Of a DNA stretch of 64,000 bases, positions 46,362 through 58,000 are shown piece by piece. The position numbers and the translations under genes were made by a program. Each line of letters starts with the position of its first letter. The first letter of the stretch is position 1. Origin of the DNA: Sarcomyxa edulis (taxonomy: Eukaryota > Basidiomycota > Agaricomycetes > Agaricales > Mycenaceae). Below the pieces are notes generated by a model that worked only from the letters and a program-made list of their open reading frames with translations, did no database searches and had not been told where the DNA came from. The DNA is taken from assembly GCA_009761415.1 (NCBI GenBank), contig QUOL01000022.1, positions 248,001-312,000 on the forward strand, read 5' to 3'.

Positions 46362-46536
46362 GCAGTCACGATTTTTTGAGGAAAATTGCGGTGTTCTAAG
46401 GATGGGGAATTTGAGTTGCCGGTATGCGTTGACGCCCGTAAAGTCACTCTGCGATTTCAAGTTACTGTCTACAACACTAGTACTACAGATATGTATTTAT
46501 TGAACGAATACAAGCCCAATAACACTCTATCCTACC

Positions 46537-47404
46537 CTATCCCTCCAACGACCTAGCCAAAAACCAATTAACACCAACCAGCTCCAATCCGTATTTATCA
46601 CCGAAATGAATCGCGTTCCAGTTTATACGATCCTTTAGTTCTGTGCTGTATTCTGGGGCGCTTGGTGGGATGATGGGGACGGAGGGTGAGGAGGGTGAGG
46701 AGACGGAGGGGGGCTCGCGGAAGAGGAGGAATACTAGGTGGTGGTGGGGTGGGTTAGTTGGGAGATGGAGATGAGAGAATGGGGATGGGAATGGGGAGGG
46801 GATGGGGATGGAAGAAAGCAAGGGGAAGGGAGAGAGAGATGGAAGGGAAAGGAAGGGAAAGGAAGGGAAAGGAAGAGAGGGACGAACTGTATCTGTGGAG
46901 ACCTGTCCCTGGGGGAGGTCCTGGGGGTGCATAGGGTGTTACTACATGCTTCGATCCATCTGCGGATTGTTTCACGCTTGTTATCTAAATAAGTAGAAAA
47001 TCAAAGTCAGATTCAATTCCAGTGGTTCTGCGTCCTAAGGAATTTGTGGTGCTGGGAGTGGGAATGGGAGTGCGGGGACTCACGATCCAATGCTTAACCT
47101 CACCATACCTCGGATCCGCCCTCGACGGTGCGTCTGGGTCCGTCATCACCACCGTGTACGTCGCCGCTTCTACCATTGCATCTTCTCCCCCGCTCGTTCC
47201 AAGGATGGGTGCGAAGCCAATAACCGGTTCATCCAACGTATCCTTCCTCGTCAGCTCGTTCCCTAGCAGCGCTTCCTTTCGAATTCCGACCCCGGACCAG
47301 GAGACGGAAAGAGTCATTGAAGGTGTGAAATTGAAACTGGGGGGGATGATGTCTGGGATGATGCTGTCTTTTTTGAGAGCGGTGAGTATCGAGTTGGAGG
47401 ACAT
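46537..47404 (-). CDS. Phosphatidylethanolamine-binding protein (PEBP), copy 1
   Basis: Member of the PEBP / carboxypeptidase Y inhibitor family (yeast Tfs1 type), soluble and usually acting on proteases or kinases. It starts MSSNSILTALKKDSIIPDII, then SWSGVGIRKEALLGNEL, the family signature VMTDPDAPSRADPRYGEVKHW, then after an intron SVKQSADGSKHVVTPYAPPG, GLHRY, and after another intron FLLFREPPS, and ends GVNWFLARSLEG. The ligand-binding DPDAPSR and the GxHRY motif are intact. Three exons. It is divergently oriented to DUF2415 copy 2, about 560 bp away, and about 80% similar to copy 2 at 50000. Confidence 0.9.
46841..46876 (+). repeat. Tandem GGAAGGGAAA repeat
   Basis: Three exact 10-nt units and a partial fourth, inside a longer purine-rich stretch (46750-46885). 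It lies in the last intron of PEBP copy 1, where it appears as a pyrimidine tract on the coding strand. Confidence 0.7.
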
Positions 47405-47962
47405 GGTGAGATTGAGGTGGAGGTGGATGTGGGTGGGTTTCTTGGGTAGGGTGCGTTAGTTCGATTGGACTTAATGTAGTATTTGGGAGGGAGGGGGTCG
47501 GACGCCATCCGAGACGAGGGCCTGTAAATCCATGAATATGAATCGGACGATAATGATAATTTCGGTTGGACCACCTCCTGCGCTGTCAGTGTAAGCAAGG
47601 ACTCGGATAGTACCCGAAGCACGATCACCCCAGGCCATTGCAGGCTCCAGCCTCCATAACGAAATCGCAGTCTGTCAGTGCAAGGAATATTCAGGCTGAA
47701 TCTGCGGCGCCACAAGCCGAGAACGAGAATGAGTTTGGATCGAAGGCCATTACCAAACAAACATAGAGTACGCGATCGGCGTGAAGTTGCCGGTGGTTGC
47801 TTAGTAGCCGCTAACAACCAACGTCTTTCCTCTGACCTTCCTCATTCAAGCTACTGGCTTGTACTAGTAAGTGTCTATAGAGGCTTGTTTCCGTGTTATA
47901 TTCTAAGTATCTCTGAAGTCACGACCACGCGAAGTTGCAGTGTCGTTTCGCATCCTAGAGAC

Positions 47963-49620
47963 ATGGTTCTCGATGATACCCAGCCCACTGGCGGCGACGC
48001 GCTTACCACCGCCACGGACACAATGGCCAATGCACACACACTCGTCTCACCAACGCCCACATCCACGACCAAGGCCACTATCACCATCAATCACCAGTCA
48101 GTCAGCCCACTCATCCCACTCTCACACAAACCCAAAGACTAGTATATATTCTAATTTCAGGGTTTGATATGCAGGCAACTCCGGGACGTGTTACTCTGCC
48201 TACACGAACGCGGCGTGGTCAATCACATCCAAGACGACCTTATCGTCCGACATGATCTTCGGTCAGGATCGGTGAGTCCCCCCCCCCACCCACCCCCTTC
48301 CTTCAAGATTGAGTGTGTAGTACACACCGAGCTGAGACTGGTAGTGGAACGAAATAACAGGATTCAGTCCCTCTACTCCAACTACCCTTCCCCGCCTTCA
48401 GCTTCGCGGGGTTAGCGCTCCCCGGGACGGGTCATACGCTCTACGCAGCGGGAGGGCATTTTGGGCAGATACATCTATCCATGCACCCACCCTATCCCTC
48501 AGGATCCACCGATCCCTCAGACTCCACCGAACCACCGTATCCCTCCACCGGAGGAGAATCGGAAGTAGCACCACTTTGGAGTTTCACAGACGAAATCCCC
48601 GGATCGATGAATAACCACCTCATTCTCACTCAGCTCATCCCGGGGAGTGAGGATCCGAGGGTGGTGGTTTGTAATAATGATTGTTTTTTGAAGGTGTTTG
48701 ATGTTCCTGTTCGAACGTGCGAGAGGCCGAGGGATCTTAGTAGTATTACGCGTGGGGAGTTTGGGATTTTGAAGGCGGAGTGGCCTATTAATCAGTGTGA
48801 GTGGCTAGACGAGTTTCTTGTTGAGTTAAGTGGGAATTTGAATACTAACAATTGGTATTGGACTGCAGGCTCACTATCCCCAGATGGCCGAACCCTCCTA
48901 ACAGTCGGCGACTCCAAACACATCACCCTCCACGCCCTATCATCAACCGGCCCATCATCCTCCATCCACTTCCAACCCATCACCACCCTCTCCCTCCTCC
49001 CCCTCCCCCTCCCCCATCACACCCTTCCCTTTAACTACGACTACGACTACCCACCCGCACTTTTTGGATCGGCGTTCTCGAAAGACGGGAGGAAGTTTGC
49101 GGTTTCGTCGCAGGGGGGGGTGGTGATGGTTTGGGATGTTAGGATGTGTGGGGTGCCGGTTAAGGTTCTTTTGACGGATAGGAGTAGGAGGGCTAGGAGG
49201 AGGGGGGGTGGGGGGTATGACGCGTGGGGTGCGAGGAGTTTGAAGTTTGGGGGGAGGGAGGGGAGGGAGGTGTTGGTGTTTAATGAGGTCCGCTCCTCTA
49301 TATTGACTTTCTACCCTCCTTATTGAATATTGACGGTCCACCGTGTTCAGCACACGTCCCTAACACACATCATCGACGCACGGACATTCGATACGGAGGA
49401 GATCTTGACTGTACCATCTTTCGGCACCACACCCGGCCTCGGGGATGCGTCTTTCGCCACGATGACACCCGGCGATGCGTCTTTCGCCACGACGACACCC
49501 AGCCCGGGCGCTCATGAGAACGACAACGACCTTGATCTTGCTGGTATCTGTTTCGATCCGAGCGGGGAGTTCTTGTATACGGGGTCTACGACTAGCGTTG
49601 TGGAGTGGCAACTATTATGA
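47963..49620 (+). CDS. DUF2415 beta-propeller-like protein, copy 2
   Basis: Intact paralog of the gene at 41929-43621. It starts MVLDDTQPTGGDALTTATD, then ATITINHQ, QLRDVLLCLHERGVVNHIQD, LPGTGHTLYAAGGHFGQIHL, DPRVVVCNNDCFLKVFDVPV, SLSPDGRTLLTVGDS, FSKDGRKFAVSSQGGVVMVW, WGARSLKFGG, HIIDARTFDTEEILTVPS and LAGICFDPSGEFLYTGSTTS, ending VVEWQLL. About four introns, at the same places as copy 1. The stretch PALFGSAFSKDGRKFAV reads without the shift seen in copy 1. A 30-nt unit is duplicated in the coding sequence at 49444-49503. Function unknown; it may be a protein-interaction scaffold. Confidence 0.8.
49444..49503 (+). repeat. In-frame 30-nt tandem duplication in DUF2415 copy 2
   Basis: Two adjacent 30-nt units with only two mismatches encode DASFATMTPG and DASFATTTPS. 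Copy 1 has an unrelated Ser/Gly/Asp-rich linker at this place. Confidence 0.85.
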
Positions 49621-49999
49621 TTATGAGTTTGGAGTGGGTTGGAGAGGGTTGGTGTACTTATTGTGGATCGGATGGGTTGGGTTGGTGTACGGTATTGTTG
49701 TATTGAATGCACGGTATTGGGGTGGATATGGATTGAGATGGGTTGGGATGTTGGACTGTGATGGCAGGTTATTCCCGTGAGCGAGTACTTATGTAGTCGA
49801 ATTTGCTCCAATAGAAATCAGTTGTGTATTTGAGTGAATGCAGGTAATTATACTAATCGTGCGTTCTAACAACTCTAGATCTCTCCTCCTGAGAAAGTGA
49901 TATGTAGCACCGTGCATCTTATACTGGCTGTGTACCTCAAAGAGCTGTAAATCACACTAACGCACTCTGCCAAAGAAACTCATACATCTCCATCTCAAC
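49621..49999. other. Intergenic between DUF2415 and PEBP copy 2
   Basis: About 380 bp with T/G-rich stretches (repeated GGTTGG). The last 50 nt before the PEBP start resemble the same position at PEBP copy 1 (CTAACGCAC, then AAGAAAC). Confidence 0.5.
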
Positions 50000-50785
50000 A
50001 TGTCCTCCAACTCGATACTCACCGCTCTCACAAGAGACAGCATCATCCCAGACATCATCCCACCCAGCCTCAATTTCACACCTTCAATGAGCCTTTCCGT
50101 CTCCTGGTCCAACGACAAGGAAGCGCTGCTAGGGAACGAGCTGACGAGGGTGGATACGTTGGATGAACCGGTTATTAGCTTCGCACCCATCCTAGGAGCG
50201 AGCGGGGAGGAGAATGCAGTGGAAGAACCAGAAGCGGAAGCGGCGACATACACGTACACGGTGGTGATGACGGACCCGGACGCGCCCTCGAGGACGGATC
50301 CGAAGTATGGTGAGGTTAAGCATTGGATCGTGAGTCCATTCCCTGCACTTGTCTCTGGAAGCAGAACTACTGTAACTGACTTTGACTTACTTACTTACTT
50401 GCGTAGATGACGGGCGTGAAACAATCCGCAGATGGATCGAAGCATGTAGTAACACCCTACGCTCCACCCGGACCTCCCCCAGGGACAGGTCTCCACAGAT
50501 ACAGTTCGTCGCCCTTTCTCCCCCTCCCCCCTATTCTCTCATCAAATCTCTAATCTAACCCACCCACCCAAACCTACCACCCACCACCTAGTATTCCTCC
50601 TCTTCCGCGAACCCCCCTCCCCATCCTCCACACCCTCCTCACCCTCCGTCCTCATCATCCCGGAATCTGAGTACGGCGCGGAATTGAAATACAGGATAAA
50701 CTGGAACGCAATGCATTTCGCTGAAAGATATGGATTGGAGCTGGTTGGTGTTAATTGGTTTTTGGCTCGGTCGTTGGAGGGATAG
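50000..50785 (+). CDS. Phosphatidylethanolamine-binding protein (PEBP), copy 2
   Basis: Close paralog of PEBP copy 1. MSSNSILTALTRDSIIPDII, SWSNDKEALLGNELTR, VMTDPDAPSRTDPKYGEVKH, GVKQSADGSKHVVTPYAPPG, GLHRY, FLLFREPPS, then ELKYRINWNAMHFAERYGLE and the same end GVNWFLARSLEG. Compared with copy 1 it has a short insertion (VEEPEAEAATYTY) before the signature. Three exons with the same borders; the intron sequences differ. Both copies appear functional. Confidence 0.9.
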
Positions 50786-51069
50786 GATATAGTTTGAGTG
50801 TTGTAGCATGATCAATTGATAACAATATAGAATATATTTGTACTGTACTGTACTGTATACTTCATATACATACATACCGGTCCTCAAGTAAGTAAATAAA
50901 GAGTGCTGTCGAGACATCCTTTACCGTGACAGATCACAAAAGTTAAAACTTCCTCTCTCGAAATACTGAATACATACAACATACAACATACATACTTACA
51001 TCTCAACCCTCAACCTTCAAGCCTGACCCCGAGGAACGTACTCCTGATTATCCTCATCCTCCTTCAATC

Positions 51070-53015
51070 TCAATCATCCTCCAAAAACTTCTTCACCTCC
51101 CTCTGGACGAACGTATCGTCTTGGGTGTTTGACCCTCCACCAGCTAATCACAAAAGAAATCGAGTCCAATGTCAGCTGCTGGCTGTATCTCATACCGTGC
51201 GTAGCGAACGGACATAACATACCCATATGACCCCACACGGAATCGATGACGACCAATTTCGAATTCGAGCTGCCACCGGTCAGGGATTGGACCTCGTTAA
51301 CGCTGTCTTCGGGCTGTGGCGCGTGTGAGGTGTGAGACAATGCACCGCGGGACGAGACGAGATGGGACGAGGAGGGAGAAGGGAGGAGAAGGAAGGAGGA
51401 GAGCACTCACAGGGAAATAGAGGTCAGTCTTGGAAGGCATAATCAATCCTTTAGCTTTGATTGCACCCAGGGATTTGATTAGATCGCCTCCATCTCGTTC
51501 GGGGTTGATGAGGGTGATGTCGCCTTCCAGGATGGACAAGACGATGTCAATGAACGAGAAAACACAATGTATCATATCATGAGTGGGGGGAACATGCCTA
51601 CATACATACCTTTCTGCCATGTATCCAATAAAACCAAAAGATCATTAGCGTCCCATGACTTGAGGAACCCGAGTTCCCATTCTTCGCGCAGGAATGTTTC
51701 GAGGTCTGGGTATCTGGTTTTTTCCCCTCCCCCGTTAGTATGGTACAAGTAGTTCCATCTGGGAATCTGGGAATGGACAGCGGATGAGATGTCGCTTACA
51801 GGCCATTGTGGAGATATCCGTGTTCGCGGAACCACTATAACGTGTATGCGTATGTGAGATGGTTGATGGTAATAATGAGGTGGGGTATGGGTATAGGGAA
51901 GCTGAGGCTTACAGTCTGTCCATACGCCCAAGCGCTATAGACTCTCCCAAAGGCTCGGATGCCGTGTTGTGGAGGCTGGGAGTAGTGCCCGCCGTTGAAG
52001 TCTTTAGACGCGACTAGAGCTGCTTTGGGGCCTTCGAGGAAACTGAGTCGGACGAAGAAGCGTGGATTAGTGTTCGTGTTCGTGCGTGAGATAGAATGGA
52101 GTGGGGGGACAATGTGGGTACCATTTGTTGTGAGGGCTCGTGCGTGCTGAGCCGCATATCACGACGAACCTGCGCGTGGATGGGGTTTAGGGGAATAAGA
52201 ATAAGAATGAGGGGGAGATGCGTGTACTTGTCAACAAAGTCTGGGAACATGACGGGATAGTAATACGCCTAAAGTGTAATATTAGAACAAGGACAAGGAT
52301 GGGTATACTCATACGTGAGAGTGAGAGACGGTTTCCCACCTGCTGCGCACCCATCGAGAACCCGATGGCACAGTATATGTGCTTGATTCCGAGTTCTTTG
52401 GTGAGGACGGCATGTTGTGCGCGACTTGGGTCGATATGAGCTATATTGTGTTGGATATGTGAGAAGCTTGGGACGCACATGTTGTCTTCATAGGATATGG
52501 CAGGGAAGTAAGGGCCGTTGTAAGGCTCGGGCTATGGTATGTGAGTTTTATACCGGGGATTATCGCACAGTGCATACCGTGTTCGAAGGAGAGGAGGACT
52601 AGTCGCAAGTCCTCAGTATCAATGAGAATCCAGATTGCCCGACTCACCTCTCCATTTGAGAACAGAGCGAAAGTGACAATGTAGTACTTCCGAGGATCTA
52701 GCACCTTATTCCCCTTTCGATGAAATCCAAGTAATCGATTGGAAGCACAACATCGTACCTTGTCTTCTCCGACCATATACTCCTGACCTAACAATCCGGT
52801 GTCTCGAATCAAACCTTAACACCAACGAAGGAGTAGAGGATTCATTGATATCGATACGCACTATCCAATTTTCCACCGTAGCAGGTGGGAAAGACGATGC
52901 ATGGGTTCTGCGGGTCTCCGTATGTGCAGTATGCAGTGATAGCGTCTGGAAGTATACCACCTGAGACGGGAAAGCGACCATGATGGTAATATTTGATGTC
53001 GGGTTTGGGAGACAT
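51070..53015 (-). CDS. Alpha/beta hydrolase, homoserine acetyltransferase-like
   Basis: Cytosolic alpha/beta-hydrolase fold enzyme of the homoserine O-acetyltransferase-like group common in fungi. It starts MSPKPDIKYYHHGRFPVSGG, then AITAYCTYGDPQNPCIVFPT, VLDPRKYYIVTFALFSNGE, and the nucleophile elbow IGFSMGAQQ (Ser). HDR-like residues follow in KFVVICGSARTSPHN, then WFREHGYLHNGLYPDLETFL and LLVLLDTWQKGDI. The probable catalytic Asp is in MPSKTDLYFPPE and the His in DSVWGHMAGGG. It ends KKFLEDD. Many short introns. The GFSMG motif rather than GPSMGG and the missing met-pathway context argue against a housekeeping methionine-biosynthesis role; the substrate is unknown. Confidence 0.82.
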
Positions 53016-53398
53016 TAAGGGCGGCGGTGGGGAGTGAGTGGACGGCGGAAGAATGGAGGGAGATAAGAGGTCGAAGTCGGGGAAAATACAGTGAGAGTAT
53101 GGGTACTGGAGATAGAAACGCCGTGGTAAGTATACTATCGCGGTCCGACGGTATCCGCGGGACGGCAGTCGAACGTGCATCCCCCATATACATCCCGTTG
53201 ATCTAATCGTGGTCTCCCCATAAAGATCGCGTGTAAAAAATCTCGCGCGGTGTGACGCGTCAAAGTCACATGCAATGTTATTTTCCCAATTGGGCGTGTG
53301 AAAGCCACCAGCTGTACAGCAGAAAAAAAGATCCGAAATCCGACAGCGCTCTTCCCCCCGGTTACCGACAAGCTCCCCTCGTATCCTCTGCAGACAGA

Positions 53399-54108
53399 AT
53401 GGGCTGTACGTCGATGCCACTCGTCCTCCTCGTACTTTTTTATGTTTATTAAAATTCTATATCTCTAGCCAACAAACCTCGTGGGCTTCAAGCCGCTCGT
53501 AAACTACGGAACGATCGCCGGGAAAATCGCTGGGTGAGATAGTCGTCCTGGGTGGTCTTATCGTACAACCATCTGACACCTTCATCTAGGCGGACAAGGC
53601 GTACAAGAAGCGCGCACTCGGTAACATCTACAAGACCTCACCTACAGGAGGTTCCTCGCACGCAAAAGGAATCGTGCTCGAGAAAGTTGGTGTTGAGGCT
53701 AAACAGCCCAACTCTGCTATTCGCAAATGTGTTCGTGTTCAATTGATCAAGAACGGGAAGAAGGTCACTGCTTTCGTACCTGTACGTCTCCCTCTCACTT
53801 GCTCCATCGTCGTGGTCGATGCCCGTGTATGACCGCTTATCGGCGATTACATACTCACACGGTTTTGCGTTTCAGAACGATGGTTGCCTCAACTTTGTTG
53901 ACGAGAACGACGAAGTCCTCATCTCCGGCTTCGGTCGTCGTGGTAAGGCGAAGGGTGATATCCCAGGTGTGCGATTCAAGGTCGTCAAGGTATCTGGGGT
54001 TGGGTTGTTGGCCCTCTGGAAGGAGAAGAAGGTGCGTTGTCATTCGTCGCTCTCCTGTCATCCTCGGTGACTGACTGCTTTGTTTCATAGGAAAAGCCCA
54101 GATCATAA
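53399..54108 (+). CDS. RPS23: 40S ribosomal protein S23 (uS12)
   Basis: Decoding-centre protein of the small ribosomal subunit. Exon 1 is only 7 nt (ATGGGCT), giving MG and the first base of the next codon. After the intron, [21 protein letters not shown] follows, then [100 protein letters not shown] and the end KKEKPRS. The QPNSAIRK loop with the proline that is hydroxylated in eukaryotes is present. About 145 residues, the normal length. Five exons; the tiny first exon is common in ribosomal protein genes. Confidence 0.95.
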
Positions 54109-55012
54109 ATTACCCACTCATGTCTTGCTTTTTTCTTTGCTTTTTTTCTTCGTTTTAATCCTATGATGTACTGCATCCCCCCCATGCCTTGCTTGTTCCC
54201 TTGCTATGAATGGTTCACCTATGCCTTATCATCTGTCTATCATTCTGTGAGTCGCATTCCCCACCCCACCAACGAGCTGTTGCGCAATCGAGTCTCATCG
54301 CATGTTCCACCTTACGAACGGCGTTTCTCTGATTGGTTACGGGTTATGATCGCGAAGGTACCTGCCACCTATCAATGGTGCAGGTCTGGACTTTCGGATG
54401 CCTTATCTCCGTTCATTGAAGGCGCTCGAAGTAGCTCAAGCTTCGTACTCTCATGCAGGAGGAAATAGGAAATGATGATCCCCGTCGTCTTCCATCTAAA
54501 CTAATCCGAAGCTAGTCCAGGATGTACTCAGATGTACCGCATACTGTCACCGAGGTGTACTGGGTTTGCGCCCGAGCCCTATTTTACTAGCATCGCAAAT
54601 CATCTTTGGGATGGCCGACAGCAGTCCTGCACTTGGTCTGTTCCATCCCGCAGGTCGCTTTGAGCTGCAGAAGACAGGGGCATGCATCTTCGATGCAGCC
54701 GTGGTAACCAGAACCTAGTCTTGGTCTTCATTTACGTCCAGAGACTGAGGAACAATCGAGGAACCCGGAACATACATAGTCCATCTAAAGATGGCACTCT
54801 GGCAAGACTCGGGCAAGGCTGACTGGGGTGAATCGTGCATATTAGGGTAAAGTATGAACTGGTGATACTCTCAGACTTTGGATAATAGGATGTTGCACTG
54901 ATTTTGAAACGTATGACTATGAGACTCGAAGACATCGTGTCATCCCAAATTCAAATTATCCAATTTATGATTAGTGACAATGTCTGATATCGTAAGTACT
55001 AGCATAGAAAAT
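54109..55012. other. Intergenic, convergent RPS23/VPS8 3' regions
   Basis: About 900 bp. A plus frame at 54163-54468 is open but has no family match. No tRNA or snoRNA box pair was recognised. Confidence 0.45.
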
Positions 55013-58000
55013 TCATTCGTCCGCAGGTAAACACCTATGATGATATATGGATCCTGTCCGCGATACGACAATATCAACATCAACCTCTCCAACCTCCTGA
55101 TCCACCCGTGTTGAACCCAGCAACGGCTTCCGACAATATAAACACACCGCACTCCCAGCCGCCCATCCTCGCGCTCGTTCGCGTACCACATCCGCAACCG
55201 TCTCATAAAGATCTCGGTCAACAAGACGCTTCGTGATGACGAGTATGTCCCCGTCCGAACGATACGATTCCAACATGCCAGTCAGAATGGTACGGAATTC
55301 GGTGTATTGCGTCTTGTTCCCTTGTGTCGCAGGATTGACGAGGCGCTTAAATAGCCTAGGGAAGGAGACAGCTCGTGTGGAACTGATGGACACAAGAGCT
55401 CCGAATGTCTCCTGTACGAGGGAACGCAGAGATGACAGCGTTTCTGATTCTATTGCTAAGGATTCGTCGTCGCCAATCTGCCTTGCTAACGCTTCTGCTG
55501 AGCAGCATCCCGAAACGCTCTGCACACAGTGTATCTGACTGCTCAGAAGCTGGAACCATATATCTTCCAGAGGAACCTCGGTCGCAGAGGGTCCCTGAGA
55601 ACGCTCGAGACAGATGGCAACGCCAACCCGGCTCACTGCTTCGAGGGTCTTGACTTCTCGCTGGACATCTGCGATCTGCGCTGGGGTCTTGGCCGTATTA
55701 GCAAGAATATCGGCAATCTTGAGAGTCAGACATTTCTCGTATTTCTCGGCTTTTGATAATGCACCTCGAGTGTCACCACGCCAGTTGGATGCCCAAACGG
55801 CAGCATTATAAACTTCGTGTGATTCGCATGTTTGTAAAACGTCGTCCCAATCGAGAAGGTCGGGGGGAAGGTATTTCAGTGCTTCAATGACCTTGTCTGG
55901 GTTATATTTGCATTGCAAAGACACGTATAGATGACGCAAGGGTGGAGGAACTTTCATGGACGGACCACTCAAGCGACTGGGACTCGTATACTCGTCGTCG
56001 TCTAGATGAGGACCCAGAAGATGTCGTAAGTAGACGAATTGTTGATAATATGCATCGGCCCCAAGGTCTTCTATTGCCTTCGAGTGCAAGTCCGGATTGT
56101 GACGATCGAGAAGTACAGCAGTGCTGGTGATACTTGCTTTCAATAGTTTGGGAAGGGCATCAGAAATGGTAACGAGAAGTTCTGCAGGTAACAAGCCTTT
56201 GTTCGCCCGCGTCGATAAAGTGAGAACATCCTCAGCACTTTCAAAAAGCTCGGATGGGTGAAGGTCGGGATCATCTAGATAAGCGGATAGCAATGGCGCC
56301 CACTGTCGTTCGTGACGGTGCCATGACCGGAGGATGCGGTAGAAGCCGGCTTCCTCGAAGAGTTGAAGGATACGTTCACTCTCGTGTGGAGTGTAATTGG
56401 AGAGCAGATATTCTGCTGCAAGCTGTCGATCTTCCCGGGTATTGGGATCAGGATCTTCCGCAAGGCCAACAAGTATACTGTGAAGTGCGCTGGAAGTAAC
56501 TTTGTCCAGGTATTGAGGATATTTCGGAACATTACGAGCGATAAAGATGTTGACGAAGGTGATGTCCGCTGCGGGCAGATCTCCCGAAGATAAGATCTCC
56601 AAAAGAATTCTGACGATAAGGAGTCGGCTGATATTTCGTGATTCTTCATTGAAGTATACATCCTCAAAGGCAATGTCAAGCGTATGCAGAAAGGATTCGG
56701 CGTCGAAGCGAAGTAAGAGGCGAGCATAGGGATATGTTGGTTCCACCCCTCCCTCCTCATCTGATGTTAAGACAAGTTTGCCATCACCTTCGAGCGGCCA
56801 AACGCTCGAACAACCGTTGAACAGGAATGTATAGACATCCTTCTTAGCCTGAAGCGCTTCTTCGACATCTAAAGGCTCTTCACTTGGGTAAACGAGACCA
56901 GAAAGAATATTGGCGAGATACGGGTATATTTTGTAGGCATTGATGATGATGGGCTCTATATCGACATTTTCCGTCGCATTTTCCGGGGATTCTGACCCAG
57001 ACCTGCGGAACTTCTGAACTTTACGGACGAGGTCGACGAGTTCAACGATGGGCGCCACGTAGTCGCGTAAAGCGCGGGTATAGACATAGATGAGAGCGTC
57101 GTATAAATGATGAGCTTGACACAGTTGAATTGCCTGGTTAATATCTAGACAGGAAGGATCGACATGCCAGATTACTCGTTCGACAAGATCGGGCCGCTCA
57201 TCGTCGTCATGCATGGCGACAAGTCTCTGGGTGATCCGTGGAGGGACATATCGGATCTCGCTGTCCAACATGAAAGGCTCAAGCTGCTGGAGGAATATCC
57301 TTGTTATCCGGGTATCGTCATACTCCTGGAAAAGGTCTTCGAAGAGGAACTCGTAATCGTCGAGTGCAATGCATGCACGAGCGCAAGTCGTTACGAGCCC
57401 TTCAAAGAGCGACGTGCGATCGACACCACGGCCGTCTGGGGTGACATGTGTTCCGTCCGTCATGCGATCCTCGGAAAACGCATAACGAACAGACGCAACC
57501 ATGAGATCTCGCATTTTCTCACCCACTTCTTCTTTACGCAGCTGGGGATCATCAGGTAGTCCATTCCTATTGCCAGGTGCGTCGCCGACATAATAGGAAC
57601 GAGTAAGATCGATGGCGCTAAGAAAATCACCATCTTCGACGAATGATAATATTCTGTCAGCCCAAGTGAGAAGTGTTCCGACTTGTATTTGTTCACGTCC
57701 CTGTGGATGAAAATGAGTGTGAGGTAGACTGTGGCACAGGAGTCGACTGAAGAACTGACTAGGAGGAATATCTTCCCTTTATAGACACGCATGCTATGTG
57801 CGACGTTCCCGATAGATTCGGCGTACGGAACGGCACCATTCACAGTGGCGGCTAGCGTCGGCGACACGAGCGACAACCCATCAAAATGAGTCTTTTCGAT
57901 AGATTTAGATCTACGTGCATCATAGACCTCCAAAGACGTAGCCGTCAAAAGCACAACTTGCTAGAAAGAATGAACACAAAAAGTATTAATTTAAATCCGC

